Positions 1-8,281 of a DNA stretch of 64,000 bases are shown piece by piece. The notes beneath the pieces are model-generated. The model was given only the letters and a program-made list of their open reading frames with translations. It did not search any database and had not been told where the DNA came from. Source of the DNA: Pseudomonas bijieensis (GTDB taxonomy: Bacteria; Pseudomonadota; Gammaproteobacteria; Pseudomonadales; Pseudomonadaceae); contig NZ_CP048810.1 of NCBI RefSeq assembly GCF_013347965.1, positions 496,001 to 560,000 of the forward strand, read 5' to 3'. How positions within the stretch are numbered: position 1 is the stretch's first letter; every line of letters begins with the position of its first letter. Made by a program: the position numbers and the translations under genes.

Positions 1-228
1 GATGTACAGTAGGCGATTGTCGTGGGACAGCAACAGGCCTCGGGGGCGCTGGCCCACCGGTAGGGTGTCGATGACTTCCAGGCTTTGCATGTCGATCAGG
101 CTCAGGCTGTTGTCTTTCTCGTTGGAGACCCAGGCGATGCTGGCGGCGGCGGGGCCAGCGGCCAGCAGGGCAGCGCCCAGGGCGAGGGCTTGGCAGAGCC
201 GGGCCGGGTAAATCAGGGAGCGACGCAT
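1..228 (-). CDS. PQQ-associated beta-propeller protein, 5' part only
   Basis: The first 76 codons of a minus-strand gene are present and the rest lies beyond the left edge. The start is the ATG at 228. An arginine-containing, Ala/Leu-rich signal peptide ends near the AAAS stretch around residue 29, so the protein is exported. The following residues (IAWVSNEKDNSLSLIDMQ, then LPVGQRPRG) match the first blade of YVTN-type beta-propellers that sit beside quinoprotein alcohol dehydrogenase genes. It lies just downstream of the binding-protein gene in the same direction with only about 26 bases between, so the two are probably cotranscribed. The biochemical role of this propeller family is unknown. 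Confidence 0.8.
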   Translation of the reverse strand, partial: MRRSLIYPARLCQALALGAALLAAGPAAASIAWVSNEKDNSLSLIDMQSLEVIDTLPVGQRPRGLLLSHDNRLLYI

Positions 229-254
229 GGCGGTTTCCTTATTGTTGTTATCGA

Positions 255-1421
255 TCAGGGGTAACGGCAGCTCACCTCGGGCTGGTCATAGCCCAGGCTG
301 TCCATTTCATTGGTAGGGTGGAGGAAACCGTCCTGGGGCGAGGTGCTGACCAATGCCCGGGGCTGGACCAGGGGAATCGGTTGGCGCAGTTGGCCGTTCC
401 AGGGCCGGTAGCTGAGCTTGCGGCCCTTGAAACCGTCCAGGGGCAACTGGTCGCTGAGGGCCAGTTGGCGGATAGCGAGCGGGTCGTCCTGACGCAACTT
501 GCTCACCGCGCTGGCGATGCTGCGCACGGCGATCCAGGCGGCGAAGTCGCGGTCGTTCATCCAGCGTCCGGCCAGGGCTTCGAAGCGTTTTTGCAACTGC
601 GCCGCGCCGTAGGTTTCCACGGTCTTGTGCCAACCGGTGGGCGTCAGCCCTTGGGTGCCGGCCACCGGGCGTGGGTACCAGGTCTGGTAGGGCAAGTATT
701 CGCCGAAGTCGCCGCGCTCGTCGGCCACCAGCACCACGTCGTACTCGGCGGTCTGGGTGAACAGCGGCATGTCGGCCTGGGCGCTGCGACGCTGGTCGTT
801 GTCGAACTGCCAGGCCTTCTCGGCGACGATTTTCATGCCGAAGCGTTTCATCGCCCGGCGCAATGCGGCGGCATAGGCCTGGTCCTCGGGCGTCTGGCCC
901 ACGATCAGCAAGGCCCGCTGCCATTTACGCACGACGCTGAATTGCACCAGAGCATCGGCGAGCATGGCGCGGTCGGGCAGGCTGTGCAGCACGTTGCCCA
1001 GGCAGTCGGTGGTACGCAGGCTGTCGTCGGGGCTGCCGGCGTTGAACAGCAGGCTGTCGGGCAGGGCGGCGCTGAGCTGGCGCAGGCTGGCGGTCGGTGC
1101 ATTGACCACGAACAGCCGCAGGCCCTGGTCGTGTTGGGCGCGGGCGGCCTGGAGCAGCGCTTCGGGAGTGTCGACGCTGGCGCTTTCCAGGCGGTAGTCG
1201 TGATTGAGAAAACGTCCGGTGCTGTTGCTGTCGATGATCGCCAGTTCAGCACCGCGCAAGCCGGCATCGGCCGGTTCGGCAATGACGTTGGACAGTAGCG
1301 GGCCGGGGTCGGGGCGATAGCCCAGGTAGCCGATGCGCACTTGCAGCGGTGTGGCATCGCCAGCGTGAGCGGTTGCCGCTGCCAGCAGAGAAACCAAGGC
1401 GTAACTGACGAGCCGGCGCAT
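255..1421 (-). CDS. ABC-type substrate-binding protein of the PQQ alcohol dehydrogenase system
   Basis: A 388-residue periplasmic binding protein of the Leu/Ile/Val-binding fold. The ATG at 1421 is chosen because GGAGG lies five bases upstream; an upstream in-frame ATG at 1433 would overlap that ribosome site. A signal peptide ends near AHAGDA, followed by VRIGYLGYRPDPGP. This family is the one recurrently encoded with PQQ-dependent alcohol dehydrogenases together with a beta-propeller and an ABC efflux-type permease; the propeller gene follows directly. Its ligand is not known. Placement beside a quinoprotein locus suggests alcohol, aldehyde or cofactor handling, but this is inference. A TACCAAGGTA element lies 80 bases upstream of the start. 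Confidence 0.85.
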   Translation of the reverse strand: MRRLVSYALVSLLAAATAHAGDATPLQVRIGYLGYRPDPGPLLSNVIAEPADAGLRGAELAIIDSNSTGRFLNHDYRLESASVDTPEALLQAARAQHDQGLRLFVVNAPTASLRQLSAALPDSLLFNAGSPDDSLRTTDCLGNVLHSLPDRAMLADALVQFSVVRKWQRALLIVGQTPEDQAYAAALRRAMKRFGMKIVAEKAWQFDNDQRRSAQADMPLFTQTAEYDVVLVADERGDFGEYLPYQTWYPRPVAGTQGLTPTGWHKTVETYGAAQLQKRFEALAGRWMNDRDFAAWIAVRSIASAVSKLRQDDPLAIRQLALSDQLPLDGFKGRKLSYRPWNGQLRQPIPLVQPRALVSTSPQDGFLHPTNEMDSLGYDQPEVSCRYP

Positions 1422-1500
1422 GACATCCTCCATTGCGGGTAGCGCCAGCATAGGAAGCCAGGGGGGCGGGGGAAATATGTAGAAAGTACCGCCGGTGCAG

Positions 1501-1514
1501 TACCAAGGTAGTAA
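1501..1514. promoter_or_regulatory. TACCAAGG element upstream of the binding-protein gene
   Basis: TACCAAGGTAGTAA lies about 80 bases before the start of the minus-strand binding-protein gene. The first ten bases form an imperfect dyad (TACC, AA, GGTA). The same TACCAAGG core opens the 16-base block found before pedF/pedE (6813) and pedH (10157). A shared regulator site is inferred from repetition only. Confidence 0.35.
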
Positions 1515-1575
1515 CTCGCCTTGGCGGCCGGGGTTTTAGCATGCAAGGCATCGTCATTGACCAGGAGGGACGACC

Positions 1576-1842
1576 ATGCGGATTCTCAAAGCGCTGCTGC
1601 TGCCGTTTCTGCTGATCCTGAGCCTGGTTGGCGTTGACCGGCTGGCCGGTAAAAAAATCGGGTGCAATGGACATAAAAGCTGCGGCCACCCCGTAACCCC
1701 GGTGGGAGCGAGCCTGCTCGCGATAGCGGCCTCACATCCAACATTATTGTCGACTGACCCACCGCTATCGCGAGCAGGCTCGCTCCCACAAGGGATTTGT
1801 GTCCGGCGCGGATGTGAGTTCATCCCGGCAATGGGCCGCTAA
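1576..1842 (+). CDS. Small hydrophobic ORF running into a repeat, possible gene remnant
   Basis: A good ribosome site (AGGAGGGACGACC) precedes the ATG at 1576, and the first 25 residues form a strong membrane or signal segment (MRILKALLLPFLLILSLVG). After about residue 40 the reading frame enters the palindromic repeat at 1702-1789, so the C-terminal half is repeat-derived and is unlikely to be functional sequence. It may be a short membrane peptide whose stop was lost by repeat insertion, or the 5' remnant of a deleted gene. No family is recognised. Confidence 0.35.
   Translation: MRILKALLLPFLLILSLVGVDRLAGKKIGCNGHKSCGHPVTPVGASLLAIAASHPTLLSTDPPLSRAGSLPQGICVRRGCEFIPAMGR
1702..1789. repeat. 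Palindromic repeat pair (REPIN-like), family A
   Basis: Two inverted copies of a GTGGGAGCGAGCCTGCTCGCGATAG-type unit flank a short spacer containing GTCGACTGACCCACCG. The same unit recurs at 4590, 4725, 12094, 16898, 20343 and 20476, always in intergenic DNA or at a gene end. Confidence 0.9.
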
Positions 1843-1844
1843 CC

Positions 1845-3098
1845 ATGTCAGCCCTCTGGCGCATCAACCTCTGGGTGTCAGCCTTTTTCGCCCTGGTCAC
1901 CCTGGCCTGTGCCGTCCTGTTGTTGCACCAAGCCACGACCGATGTGAGACGAGAACTGCAATCGGCCGAGTCGGTGGTGCATTACCTGCGCGAAACCGCC
2001 GAGCGCGACCCGGCCAGTCTCCAGATGCGCTTGACCGGTAGCCTGCGTCATGTGCGGGTCCACTGGTTGGCCCCTGGGGAGCTGTTTCCGGCGGATGAGA
2101 AAGGGATAAAGGCCTGGTTCGGTCGTCGACTCCTGGAGGATGGGCCCGTCGCCCAGGTGGTGGATTTGCCTGACGGTCGGCGGGCCTGGATTGCCGTGGA
2201 TCCTCGGGATGAAATCGACGAGATTCTCGATTCATTGGTGCAACTGCTGGGCGTTTGCGCCCTGGCGCTGTTGCTCAGCCTGCTGGTGATCCGCTGGGCG
2301 GTGCGCCGGGGCATGCGTTTGCTCGATGAGTTGCTGCAGGCGCTGCGTCAGGTGTCTGCCGGAAACCTGCAGGTACGCCTGGGCACTGAGGGGCTCCCGG
2401 AAGCGCAGCAACTGGCGAGGTACTTCAACCGCATGACCGCCGCCCTGGCCGAGGCCCAGGCTGACAACGCCCGGCTCACCCAGGCCTTGCTGGCGGTGCA
2501 GGAACAGGAGCGTACCCGGCTGGCCCAGACCCTGCACGATGACCTGGGCCAATACGTGGCCGGCATTCGCGCTCATGCCTGCCTGCTGCGCCTGGTGACA
2601 AACCAGCCGCAAGCGCTGGAGCAGACCGTCAGCCAGCTCGAAGACCATTGCGAGCATTTGCAGCATGGCTTCCGGGCGCTGGTGCATGACTTGTACCCGG
2701 TGGTGTTGCAGCACTTGTCGTTGAGCGATGCCATAGGGGTGTTGGCGGGGCAATGGCAAAAGACCCAGGGCATTGCCTGTCGGGTGTCGATCGATGAGGC
2801 GTTGCCGCCGTTGTCCGGTGCCGACAAGACCCATCTGTATCGCTTGTTGCAGGAAGCCCTGACCAACGTCGCCCGCCATGCGGGCGCCAGCGAGGTGCGC
2901 ATTCGCCTGCAACACCGTGCCGGACGCTTGCGCCTGCTGGTGCGTGACAATGGCCGTGGGGCCACGCAACCGGCACGAGCAGGCGTTGGCTTGCACTCGA
3001 TGTCCGAGCGGGCCCGCAGCCTGGGGGGCGAGTTGCGCATCATCAGCCAGCCTGGCGCCGGTTGGGCGCTGGCCTTGAATATTGCCTTGGAGGCGTGA
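1845..3098 (+). CDS. pedS2: Sensor histidine kinase of NarL-type system (PedS2-like)
   Basis: A 417-residue membrane sensor kinase. An N-terminal transmembrane helix (residues 8-28) and a second near 130-150 bracket a periplasmic sensor region; a HAMP-like linker follows (LDELLQALRQVSAGNLQVRL). The phosphoacceptor is H231 in the LHDDLGQ motif of HisKA_3 kinases, followed by an ATPase domain with the N box near LQEALTNVARHA and a G box at DNGRG. The gene overlaps the next one by one base (TGATG), so kinase and regulator are translationally coupled. In P. putida the kinase at this position, PedS2, senses lanthanides and controls the pedE/pedH switch; assignment here rests on gene order and domain type. 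Confidence 0.85.
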   Translation: MSALWRINLWVSAFFALVTLACAVLLLHQATTDVRRELQSAESVVHYLRETAERDPASLQMRLTGSLRHVRVHWLAPGELFPADEKGIKAWFGRRLLEDGPVAQVVDLPDGRRAWIAVDPRDEIDEILDSLVQLLGVCALALLLSLLVIRWAVRRGMRLLDELLQALRQVSAGNLQVRLGTEGLPEAQQLARYFNRMTAALAEAQADNARLTQALLAVQEQERTRLAQTLHDDLGQYVAGIRAHACLLRLVTNQPQALEQTVSQLEDHCEHLQHGFRALVHDLYPVVLQHLSLSDAIGVLAGQWQKTQGIACRVSIDEALPPLSGADKTHLYRLLQEALTNVARHAGASEVRIRLQHRAGRLRLLVRDNGRGATQPARAGVGLHSMSERARSLGGELRIISQPGAGWALALNIALEA

Positions 3099-3737
3099 TG
3101 AACATTTTGTTGGTGGATGACCACGCGGTGGTGCGGCAGGGCTATGCCAGCCTTCTGCGGGTGTTGATGCCGGACCTGCTGGTCCGCGAAGCGGCCACCG
3201 GAGAGGAGGCCTTGAGCCTGGTGCAGGAGCAGGTGCCGCACCTGGTGATCATGGACTTCGGCCTGCCCGGTATCAGCGGCCTGGAAACCACGCGGCGATT
3301 ACGCCAGCGCCTGCCGCAACTGCGCGTGCTGTTCTTCAGCATGCACGATGAATTGCCGTTGGTACGCCAGGCGCTGGACGCCGGTGCTATGGGCTACCTG
3401 ACCAAGAATTCGGCGCCCCAGGTGCTGGTGGAAGCAGTACGCCGGGTGCTGGCCGGCCATGCCTACATCGAACAGTCCCTGGCCACGCAACTGGCCTGCG
3501 CCAGCTCCAGGCACGATGTCGACCCACGCCTGCAATGCATGACCCAACGGGAGTTGGAGATCTTCGTCATGCTCGCCAAGGGCACCCCCCGCACGCACCA
3601 TCGCCGAACAGCTGTGCATCAGCGCCAAGACCGTGTCGAACCACCTGACGCTGCTCAAGAGCAAGTTGCAGGTTAGCTCCCATGCCGAGCTGGTGCACCT
3701 GGGGATTGATATGGGGGTGGTGCGGGTGGCGGGGTGA
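3098..3737 (+). pseudogene. pedR2: Response regulator PedR2, frameshifted before the HTH domain
   Basis: The receiver domain is intact (phosphoacceptor D53 in LVIMDFGLPG). The LuxR-type DNA-binding domain begins normally (TQRELEIFVMLAKGTP), but a run of six C at 3585-3590 throws the frame, and the original frame ends at 3676 with an unrelated Arg/His-rich tail. Removing one C restores ARTIAEQLCISAKTVSNHL and a normal C terminus ending VVRVAG at the stop 3735-3737. As read, the protein would keep phosphorylation but lose DNA binding. A homopolymer sequencing error, a true mutation or phase variation are all possible. The start overlaps the kinase stop. Confidence 0.85.
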
Positions 3738-3769
3738 AAACCCTCATTCCCAGGCGATGACGATCCACT

Positions 3770-3902
3770 GTGGCGAGGGAGCTTGCTCCCGCTGGGGTGC
3801 GAAGCGCCCCCAAAAACCGGCACCTCGGTGCATCAGGTCCATTGAGTTGACCCTATTGAGGGCTGCTTCGCAGCCCAGCGGGAGCAAGCTCCCCTCGCCA
3901 CA
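3770..3902. repeat. Palindromic repeat pair, family B (GTGGCGAGGGAGCTTGCTCCC)
   Basis: Left arm GTGGCGAGGGAGCTTGCTCCCGCTGGG is matched by an inverted right arm ending CTCCCCTCGCCAC, with an inner GGGCTGCTTCGCAGCCC hairpin. It fills the gap between convergent pedR2 and the pentapeptide gene and may act as a bidirectional terminator. Confidence 0.85.
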
Positions 3903-3924
3903 GGGTTTATGTGCTCCAGAGCCT

Positions 3925-4569
3925 TCACTGATCCCAGGAAGTCGGGCACCCCGTACAACCCTGCATGTTCGCATCCTGAAAATTCCCGTAATGCTGGCGA
4001 GAACCGCTCAGGTTGGCCTGTTCCAGGTTGCTTTCGCCGAGCTTGGCTTCTTGCAGGTTGGCGTCACGCAGATCGGCGCCCTTGAGGTCGGCCTTGCTCA
4101 GCCAGGCCATTTCCAGGTCAGCGGCTTGCAGGTTGGCCTCGTGCAGTCGCGCGCCGGACAAGCGAGCGAACTGAAGATAGGCTGCGGTCAGGTCGGCACG
4201 CTGGAACTGCGCACCCTGGGCGAACAAGCCCCAACCCTGGATCGCCTTGAGCGTCGCGCCAGTGAAATCCGCCAGGCGCAGGTTGCTTTGTTGCAGGCTG
4301 GCACGGGTCAGGTTGGCGCCCTGTAGCTGGGCTTTTTCAAGGTTGGCCAGGTCCAGTCGCGCATGGCGCAGGTCGGCGTCGCGCAGGTCGGCACCGCTGA
4401 GGTTCATTTTGCGCAGGTCCTGGTTCGCCAGTTTTGCGCCACGCAGGTTGGCGCCGGGGCATTGACTGGCTTCGGCGATGAGGCAGCCGTTGATGGTCAG
4501 AGGTGTTTCGGTGTCGTCGGCGTTGGCATGGACGCAGATGAGCAGAAGCAGCAGAGGGAGAAATCTCAT
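3925..4569 (-). CDS. Periplasmic pentapeptide-repeat protein
   Basis: A 214-residue exported protein. The ATG at 4569 is chosen because the upstream part of the open frame is made of palindromic repeat. A signal peptide ends near NADDTET, and residues 35-200 are tandem A(D/N)LXX pentapeptides (GANLRG, GADLRDADLR, KADLKGADLRDANL), predicted to fold as a right-handed quadrilateral beta-helix. A Cys pair near the end (GCTGCPTSW) could form a disulfide. The same type of gene sits between pedR2 and pedE in P. putida. Its function is unknown; the fold often mediates protein contacts, so a scaffold for the dehydrogenase is one possibility. Confidence 0.85.
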   Translation of the reverse strand: MRFLPLLLLLICVHANADDTETPLTINGCLIAEASQCPGANLRGAKLANQDLRKMNLSGADLRDADLRHARLDLANLEKAQLQGANLTRASLQQSNLRLADFTGATLKAIQGWGLFAQGAQFQRADLTAAYLQFARLSGARLHEANLQAADLEMAWLSKADLKGADLRDANLQEAKLGESNLEQANLSGSRQHYGNFQDANMQGCTGCPTSWDQ

Positions 4570-4589
4570 GGCAGTAAACTCGGTTGACT

Positions 4590-4677
4590 GTGGGAGCGAG
4601 CCTGCTCGCGATAGCGGCGGGACATTCAACATCACCGCTGACTGAACCATCGCTTTCGCGAGCAAGCCCGCTCCCAC
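4590..4677. repeat. Palindromic repeat pair, family A
   Basis: Inverted GTGGGAGCGAGCCTGCTCGCGATAG / GCTTTCGCGAGCAAGCCCGCTCCCAC arms. First of two adjacent copies between the pentapeptide gene and pedE. Confidence 0.9.
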
Positions 4678-4724
4678 AAGGGATCTGCAGCGGACACAGA
4701 TTTTGTGTCCGACAACCATCAACT

Positions 4725-4812
4725 GTGGGAGCGGGCTTGCTCGCGAAGCCGTCGGCACATTCAACATCACTGCCAACTGAACCACCGCCATCGCGAGCAG
4801 GCTCGCTCCCAC
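4725..4812. repeat. Palindromic repeat pair, family A, second copy
   Basis: GTGGGAGCGGGCTTGCTCGCGAAG and its inverted partner ending GAGCAGGCTCGCTCCCAC. The right arm ends six bases from the pedE stop codon, a common location for these elements. Confidence 0.9.
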
Positions 4813-4817
4813 AAGGG

Positions 4818-6674
4818 CTATTGGCGGGCCACCTTGTTATCCCAACTCGGAATCTTGAACACCCAGAACGACCCGCCCTGGGCAACCGGCTTGGTCAGTT
4901 CGGCCATGTCGCCACCCCACAACGGCACGGCGCCGCCGTAGCCGACGGTCACGCCGATGTACTGCTCGCCGTCCTGCTCCCAGGTGATGGGCGGGGAGAC
5001 GATGCCGCTGCCGGTCTGGAATTTCCACAGCTCCTGGCCGGTCTTGGCGTCGAAGGCCTTGAAGAAACCATCGCCGGTACCGGTGAACACCAGGTTGCCC
5101 TTGGTCGCCAGCACGCCGGCCCACAACGGCAGTGCTTCCTTGTGCTCCCAGACCACTTTGCCGGTGGTGGGGTTCATCGCCCGCAGGCTGCCGACGTGAT
5201 CGTCGTACATGCGCTTGATGCGAAAGCCCATGCCCAGGTAGGCCGAGCCCTTCTTGTAGTTCACTTCCTCGGTCCAGTATTCCTCTTTCCATTGGTTGCC
5301 AGGGACGTAGAACAGCCCGGTGTCCTGGCTGTAGGCCATGGGGTTCCAGTTCTTGCCGCCGAGGAAGGGCGGCGAGACTTCCACCGGTTTGCCCTTGGTT
5401 TCGCCGGGCAATGGCTTGGCCGGACGTTGGCCGGGATTTTCCACCGGGCGACCAGTCTTCAGGTCGATGTGGCTGGCCCAGGTGATGTTGTCGACGAAGG
5501 GGAAGGCGTTCTGCAGCTTGCCGTTGTTGCGGTCCACCACGTAGAAGAACCCGTTGCGGTCCGCGTGGGCGGTGGCCTTGACCACCTTGCCGTCCTTGTC
5601 CTTGTAGTCGAACAGCACCAACTCGTTGTTGCCGGAGAAGTCCCAGGCGTCGTTGGGTGTGTGTTGGTAGAACCACTTCACCTCGCCGGTGCTCGGGTCG
5701 ACACCGACCTGGCCGGAGGTGTAGAGGCTGTCGTAATCGTGAGGGTTGCCATCCTTGGCCGTGCGCGCCCAAGTGTTCCACGGGCCGGGGTTGCCCGCGC
5801 CGACGATAATGGTGTTGGTCTCGGCGTCGAAACTGGCGCTCTGCCAAGGTGCGCCGCCGCCATGGCTCCAGGCTTCGACCTTGCCGGTTTCAGTGGTCTT
5901 GTCGTCGGGCCAGGACGGCGCCTTGACGTCGCCGGTCGGCGTACTGTCCTTGCCGTTGAGGCGGCCCATGTGGCCTTCGACGAAGGGGCGCATCCAGACT
6001 TCTTCGCCGGTGTCCGGGTCGCGGGCAAACAGTTGCCCGACCACACCGAACTCGTCGCCGGAACTGCCGTGGATCAGCAGCACCTTGCCACTGGTCTTGT
6101 CCTTGATCAGCACCGGGGCGCCGGTCATGGTGTAGCCGCCGGCGTGGTCGCCGAACTTCTTGTTCCACACCACCTTGCCGGTGTTCTTGTCCAGGGCGAC
6201 CACCCGCGCATCCAGGGTGCCGAAGTAGATCTTGTCGCCATAGATGGCCGCGCCGCGGTTGACCACGTCGCAGCACGGGCGAATGTTGTCCGGCAGCCGG
6301 TGGTTGTAGGTCCACAGGCGCTTGCCGGTCTTGGCGTCGAGGGCGAACACCCGCGAATACGAGCCGGTGACGTACACCACGCCGTCGCTGACGATGGCCT
6401 GGGACTCCTGGCCGCGCTGCTTCTCGTCGCCAAACGAGTAGGACCAGGCCGGGGTCAGTTTGAACACGTTCTTGTCGTTGACCTGGGCCAGCGGGCTCCA
6501 GCGCTGGGCGTTGGTGCCCATGCCGTATTGCAGCACGTCCTTGGTGGTCAGGTGATCGTTGGCGATGTCTTCCCAGGTGACGGCAGCGCTGGCCACGGGG
6601 CTCAGCGACAGACTACCGGCCAGCAGCAAGGCAACGGTCAAGGAAGAGAGGGCGGGTAGCGTTTTTATTCTCAT
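4818..6674 (-). CDS. pedE: PQQ-dependent alcohol dehydrogenase, Ca2+-type (PedE/ExaA)
   Basis: A 618-residue periplasmic quinoprotein with a signal peptide cleaved near SAAVTWEDI (residue 30). Eight PQQ-propeller blades carry the W-motifs of the family (for example [28 protein letters not shown]). The vicinal disulfide that contacts PQQ is at [11 protein letters not shown]. The catalytic aspartate is D345 in [11 protein letters not shown]; the residue two positions on is S347, not aspartate, the pattern of calcium rather than lanthanide enzymes. It oxidises short-chain and aromatic alcohols to aldehydes and passes electrons to cytochrome c. The gene is divergent from pedF, with palindromic sites between them. 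Confidence 0.95.
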   Translation of the reverse strand: MRIKTLPALSSLTVALLLAGSLSLSPVASAAVTWEDIANDHLTTKDVLQYGMGTNAQRWSPLAQVNDKNVFKLTPAWSYSFGDEKQRGQESQAIVSDGVVYVTGSYSRVFALDAKTGKRLWTYNHRLPDNIRPCCDVVNRGAAIYGDKIYFGTLDARVVALDKNTGKVVWNKKFGDHAGGYTMTGAPVLIKDKTSGKVLLIHGSSGDEFGVVGQLFARDPDTGEEVWMRPFVEGHMGRLNGKDSTPTGDVKAPSWPDDKTTETGKVEAWSHGGGAPWQSASFDAETNTIIVGAGNPGPWNTWARTAKDGNPHDYDSLYTSGQVGVDPSTGEVKWFYQHTPNDAWDFSGNNELVLFDYKDKDGKVVKATAHADRNGFFYVVDRNNGKLQNAFPFVDNITWASHIDLKTGRPVENPGQRPAKPLPGETKGKPVEVSPPFLGGKNWNPMAYSQDTGLFYVPGNQWKEEYWTEEVNYKKGSAYLGMGFRIKRMYDDHVGSLRAMNPTTGKVVWEHKEALPLWAGVLATKGNLVFTGTGDGFFKAFDAKTGQELWKFQTGSGIVSPPITWEQDGEQYIGVTVGYGGAVPLWGGDMAELTKPVAQGGSFWVFKIPSWDNKVARQ

Positions 6675-6739
6675 GGTGGCAGTTCCCAGTGAAAGGTTTT
6701 GGCCTGACTAGGGTGAGTCGCGCCATGGCCTGGCCGATA

Positions 6740-6775
6740 CGGAAAAAGTCCCGCCTTCGCCGGGAAGACTTCCCG
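6740..6775. promoter_or_regulatory. Tandem GGGAA/TTCCC palindromes between pedE and pedF
   Basis: CGGGAAGACTTCCCG at 6761-6775 is a perfect dyad with seven-base arms and a one-base centre. CGGAAAAAGTCCCG at 6740-6753 is a weaker copy. A close relative, CCGGGAAAAATTCCCGG, lies before pedH at 10231. Two-fold symmetry suits a dimeric NarL/LuxR-type regulator such as those of the ped/exa systems; binding is inferred, not shown. Confidence 0.5.
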
Positions 6776-6812
6776 AACCGCCTGTCTTTGCGACCTGCGT
6801 CGGATGGCTTGC

Positions 6813-6828
6813 TACCAAGGAACTAGAA
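6813..6828. promoter_or_regulatory. 16-base block shared with the pedH promoter
   Basis: TACCAAGGAACTAGAA is identical to 10157-10172. Here it ends 100 bases before the pedF ATG and begins 139 bases from the pedE start; before pedH it ends 104 bases from the ATG. The identity and similar spacing point to a shared activator site or promoter element. Confidence 0.5.
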
Positions 6829-6928
6829 CGCGGCCACCAAAGCAGCATTCGGCTGGGGCAGGGGGGTTCCTAAGATGACGGCACGGCTTCTTCACAGAGG
6901 TCTTGCGTGCAATCCAGAGGGCATAACA

Positions 6929-7390
6929 ATGACAACTAAACGCAACGCCATCATCGCTACCGCACTGCTGATGGGGCTGATCGGCGCAGGCTCCGCATGG
7001 GCCCATGGCAACGTAGTGCCCCAGGCAGTGGAAACCAAGGGGCTGACCCCGATCAAGGACGCCAACTTGCCGTTGGACGCTGATGGGTGGGCTTCCCAGA
7101 ACCCGTATCGCAACTCCCCCGAGCGTGACAAAGCCGTGGAAATCGGCGCCTCGGCCTACAACCAGAACTGCGCGGCCTGCCATGGCCTGGAGGCCAAGTC
7201 CGGCGGGATCGCCCCGGACCTGCGCATGCTCGACGCCGCCGAAGCCGGCGATGAGTGGTTTGTCGAGCGCGTCCGCCACGGCGCGGTGCGCGACGGCCGG
7301 GTCTACATGCCGAAAATGGCCGACTACCTGAGTCAGGAAGCCTTGTGGGCGGTGCGCACCTATCTCGACAGCGTGCACGTCGAGGAGTGA
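6929..7390 (+). CDS. pedF: Periplasmic cytochrome c550, electron acceptor (PedF/ExaB)
   Basis: A 153-residue single-heme cytochrome. The ATG at 6929 is chosen over an upstream frame start because AGAGG lies about nine bases before it and a clean signal peptide follows (ending SAWAHGN). The heme-binding motif is C81-A-A-C84-H85, and a methionine in YMPKMADYL (M127 or M130) is the likely sixth ligand. It takes electrons from reduced PQQ in PedE/PedH and hands them to the terminal oxidase branch. It heads a tightly spaced set of four genes: the next start lies six bases after its stop, with its ribosome site inside the pedF end. Confidence 0.92.
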   Translation: MTTKRNAIIATALLMGLIGAGSAWAHGNVVPQAVETKGLTPIKDANLPLDADGWASQNPYRNSPERDKAVEIGASAYNQNCAACHGLEAKSGGIAPDLRMLDAAEAGDEWFVERVRHGAVRDGRVYMPKMADYLSQEALWAVRTYLDSVHVEE

Positions 7391-7395
7391 TCGCC

Positions 7396-8271
7396 ATGCG
7401 CCTGTTCGCGTGGGTAATGTGCAGCTTGCTCTTGTGTGGCCAAGCGGTGCAGGCGCAGGTGCGCAGTTACGACCAGATGATCGCCGCCGGGGAGTTGAAG
7501 GTGGCGGTCTACAAGGACTTCGCGCCCTACAGTTTCGAAGACCACGGCCAACCCAGGGGCGTGGACGTGGAGCTGGCCCAGGCCTTGGCCAAGGCGCTTG
7601 GCGTGCGCTTGCAATTGATCTGGGCACCGCCTGGCGAAAAGCTCGACGACGACCTGCGTGATTACATCTGGCGCAGCAGCCCACTGCACGATCGGCAATT
7701 GGCCGACTTGATGATGCGTGTGCCCTACGATCACGACTACGTGCAAAGGCGCAACGACATCGGTGAGCTGGAAAATGCCCAGGTGGTGATGTTCGGGCCT
7801 TATCAGCAAGAGTGCTGGCAGGTGGCATATGACCGCCGCCGACTGGATTCGGTGGGCAGCGTCGCGGTGTTCCAGCAACACCCCATTGGCGTTGAAGTCG
7901 ACAGCGTGCCGTCGTTCTACCTGACGTCAGTGTTCAACGGCATGCTCAGCGCCAAGACCCACCATTATCCCGGTGTCAGCCAGGCCTTCAAGGCCATGCA
8001 GGCCGGGGAGGTGGACGCCGTCATGGCCATGCGTGGGGAAATCGACTGGCAGGTGCACGAGGCGGCCGATCCGCAACTGGCGCTGGCGGAAAATGCCTAT
8101 CCGAACATGGGCAAGCAACGCTGGGAAATCGGCATGGCGGTGCACGAAAGCAACCGTCAGTTGGCCTATGCGGTGGAAGAGGCGCTGGAAGGCTTGATCC
8201 GCGACGGCAGCGTCAAGACGGTCTATGCCCATTACGGCCTGCGTTACGACGTGCCCGAGATGTACCAATAG
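7396..8271 (+). CDS. Quinoprotein dehydrogenase-associated periplasmic binding protein
   Basis: A 291-residue protein related to type 3 extracellular solute-binding proteins (MoxJ/XoxJ-like). The ATG at 7396 is chosen for the GAGGAG site in the pedF terminus and the signal peptide ending near VQAQVRS. The fold signature begins LKVAVYKDFAPYSF and continues GVDVELAQALAKALGV. Proteins of this type are found with PQQ methanol and ethanol dehydrogenases; XoxJ/MoxJ are thought to help mature the dehydrogenase. It lies between pedF and a SoxYZ-like gene in one transcription unit. No ABC permease is adjacent, supporting a maturation rather than uptake role; that point is inference. Confidence 0.85.
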   Translation: MRLFAWVMCSLLLCGQAVQAQVRSYDQMIAAGELKVAVYKDFAPYSFEDHGQPRGVDVELAQALAKALGVRLQLIWAPPGEKLDDDLRDYIWRSSPLHDRQLADLMMRVPYDHDYVQRRNDIGELENAQVVMFGPYQQECWQVAYDRRRLDSVGSVAVFQQHPIGVEVDSVPSFYLTSVFNGMLSAKTHHYPGVSQAFKAMQAGEVDAVMAMRGEIDWQVHEAADPQLALAENAYPNMGKQRWEIGMAVHESNRQLAYAVEEALEGLIRDGSVKTVYAHYGLRYDVPEMYQ

Positions 8272-8281
8272 GAGCGCAGGG

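Noticed and set aside
4584..6659. A 691-codon open frame on the plus strand opposite pedE
   Set aside because: It begins in palindromic repeats and runs antisense to a clear quinoprotein gene; Val/Gly/His-rich composition is typical of high-GC shadow frames.
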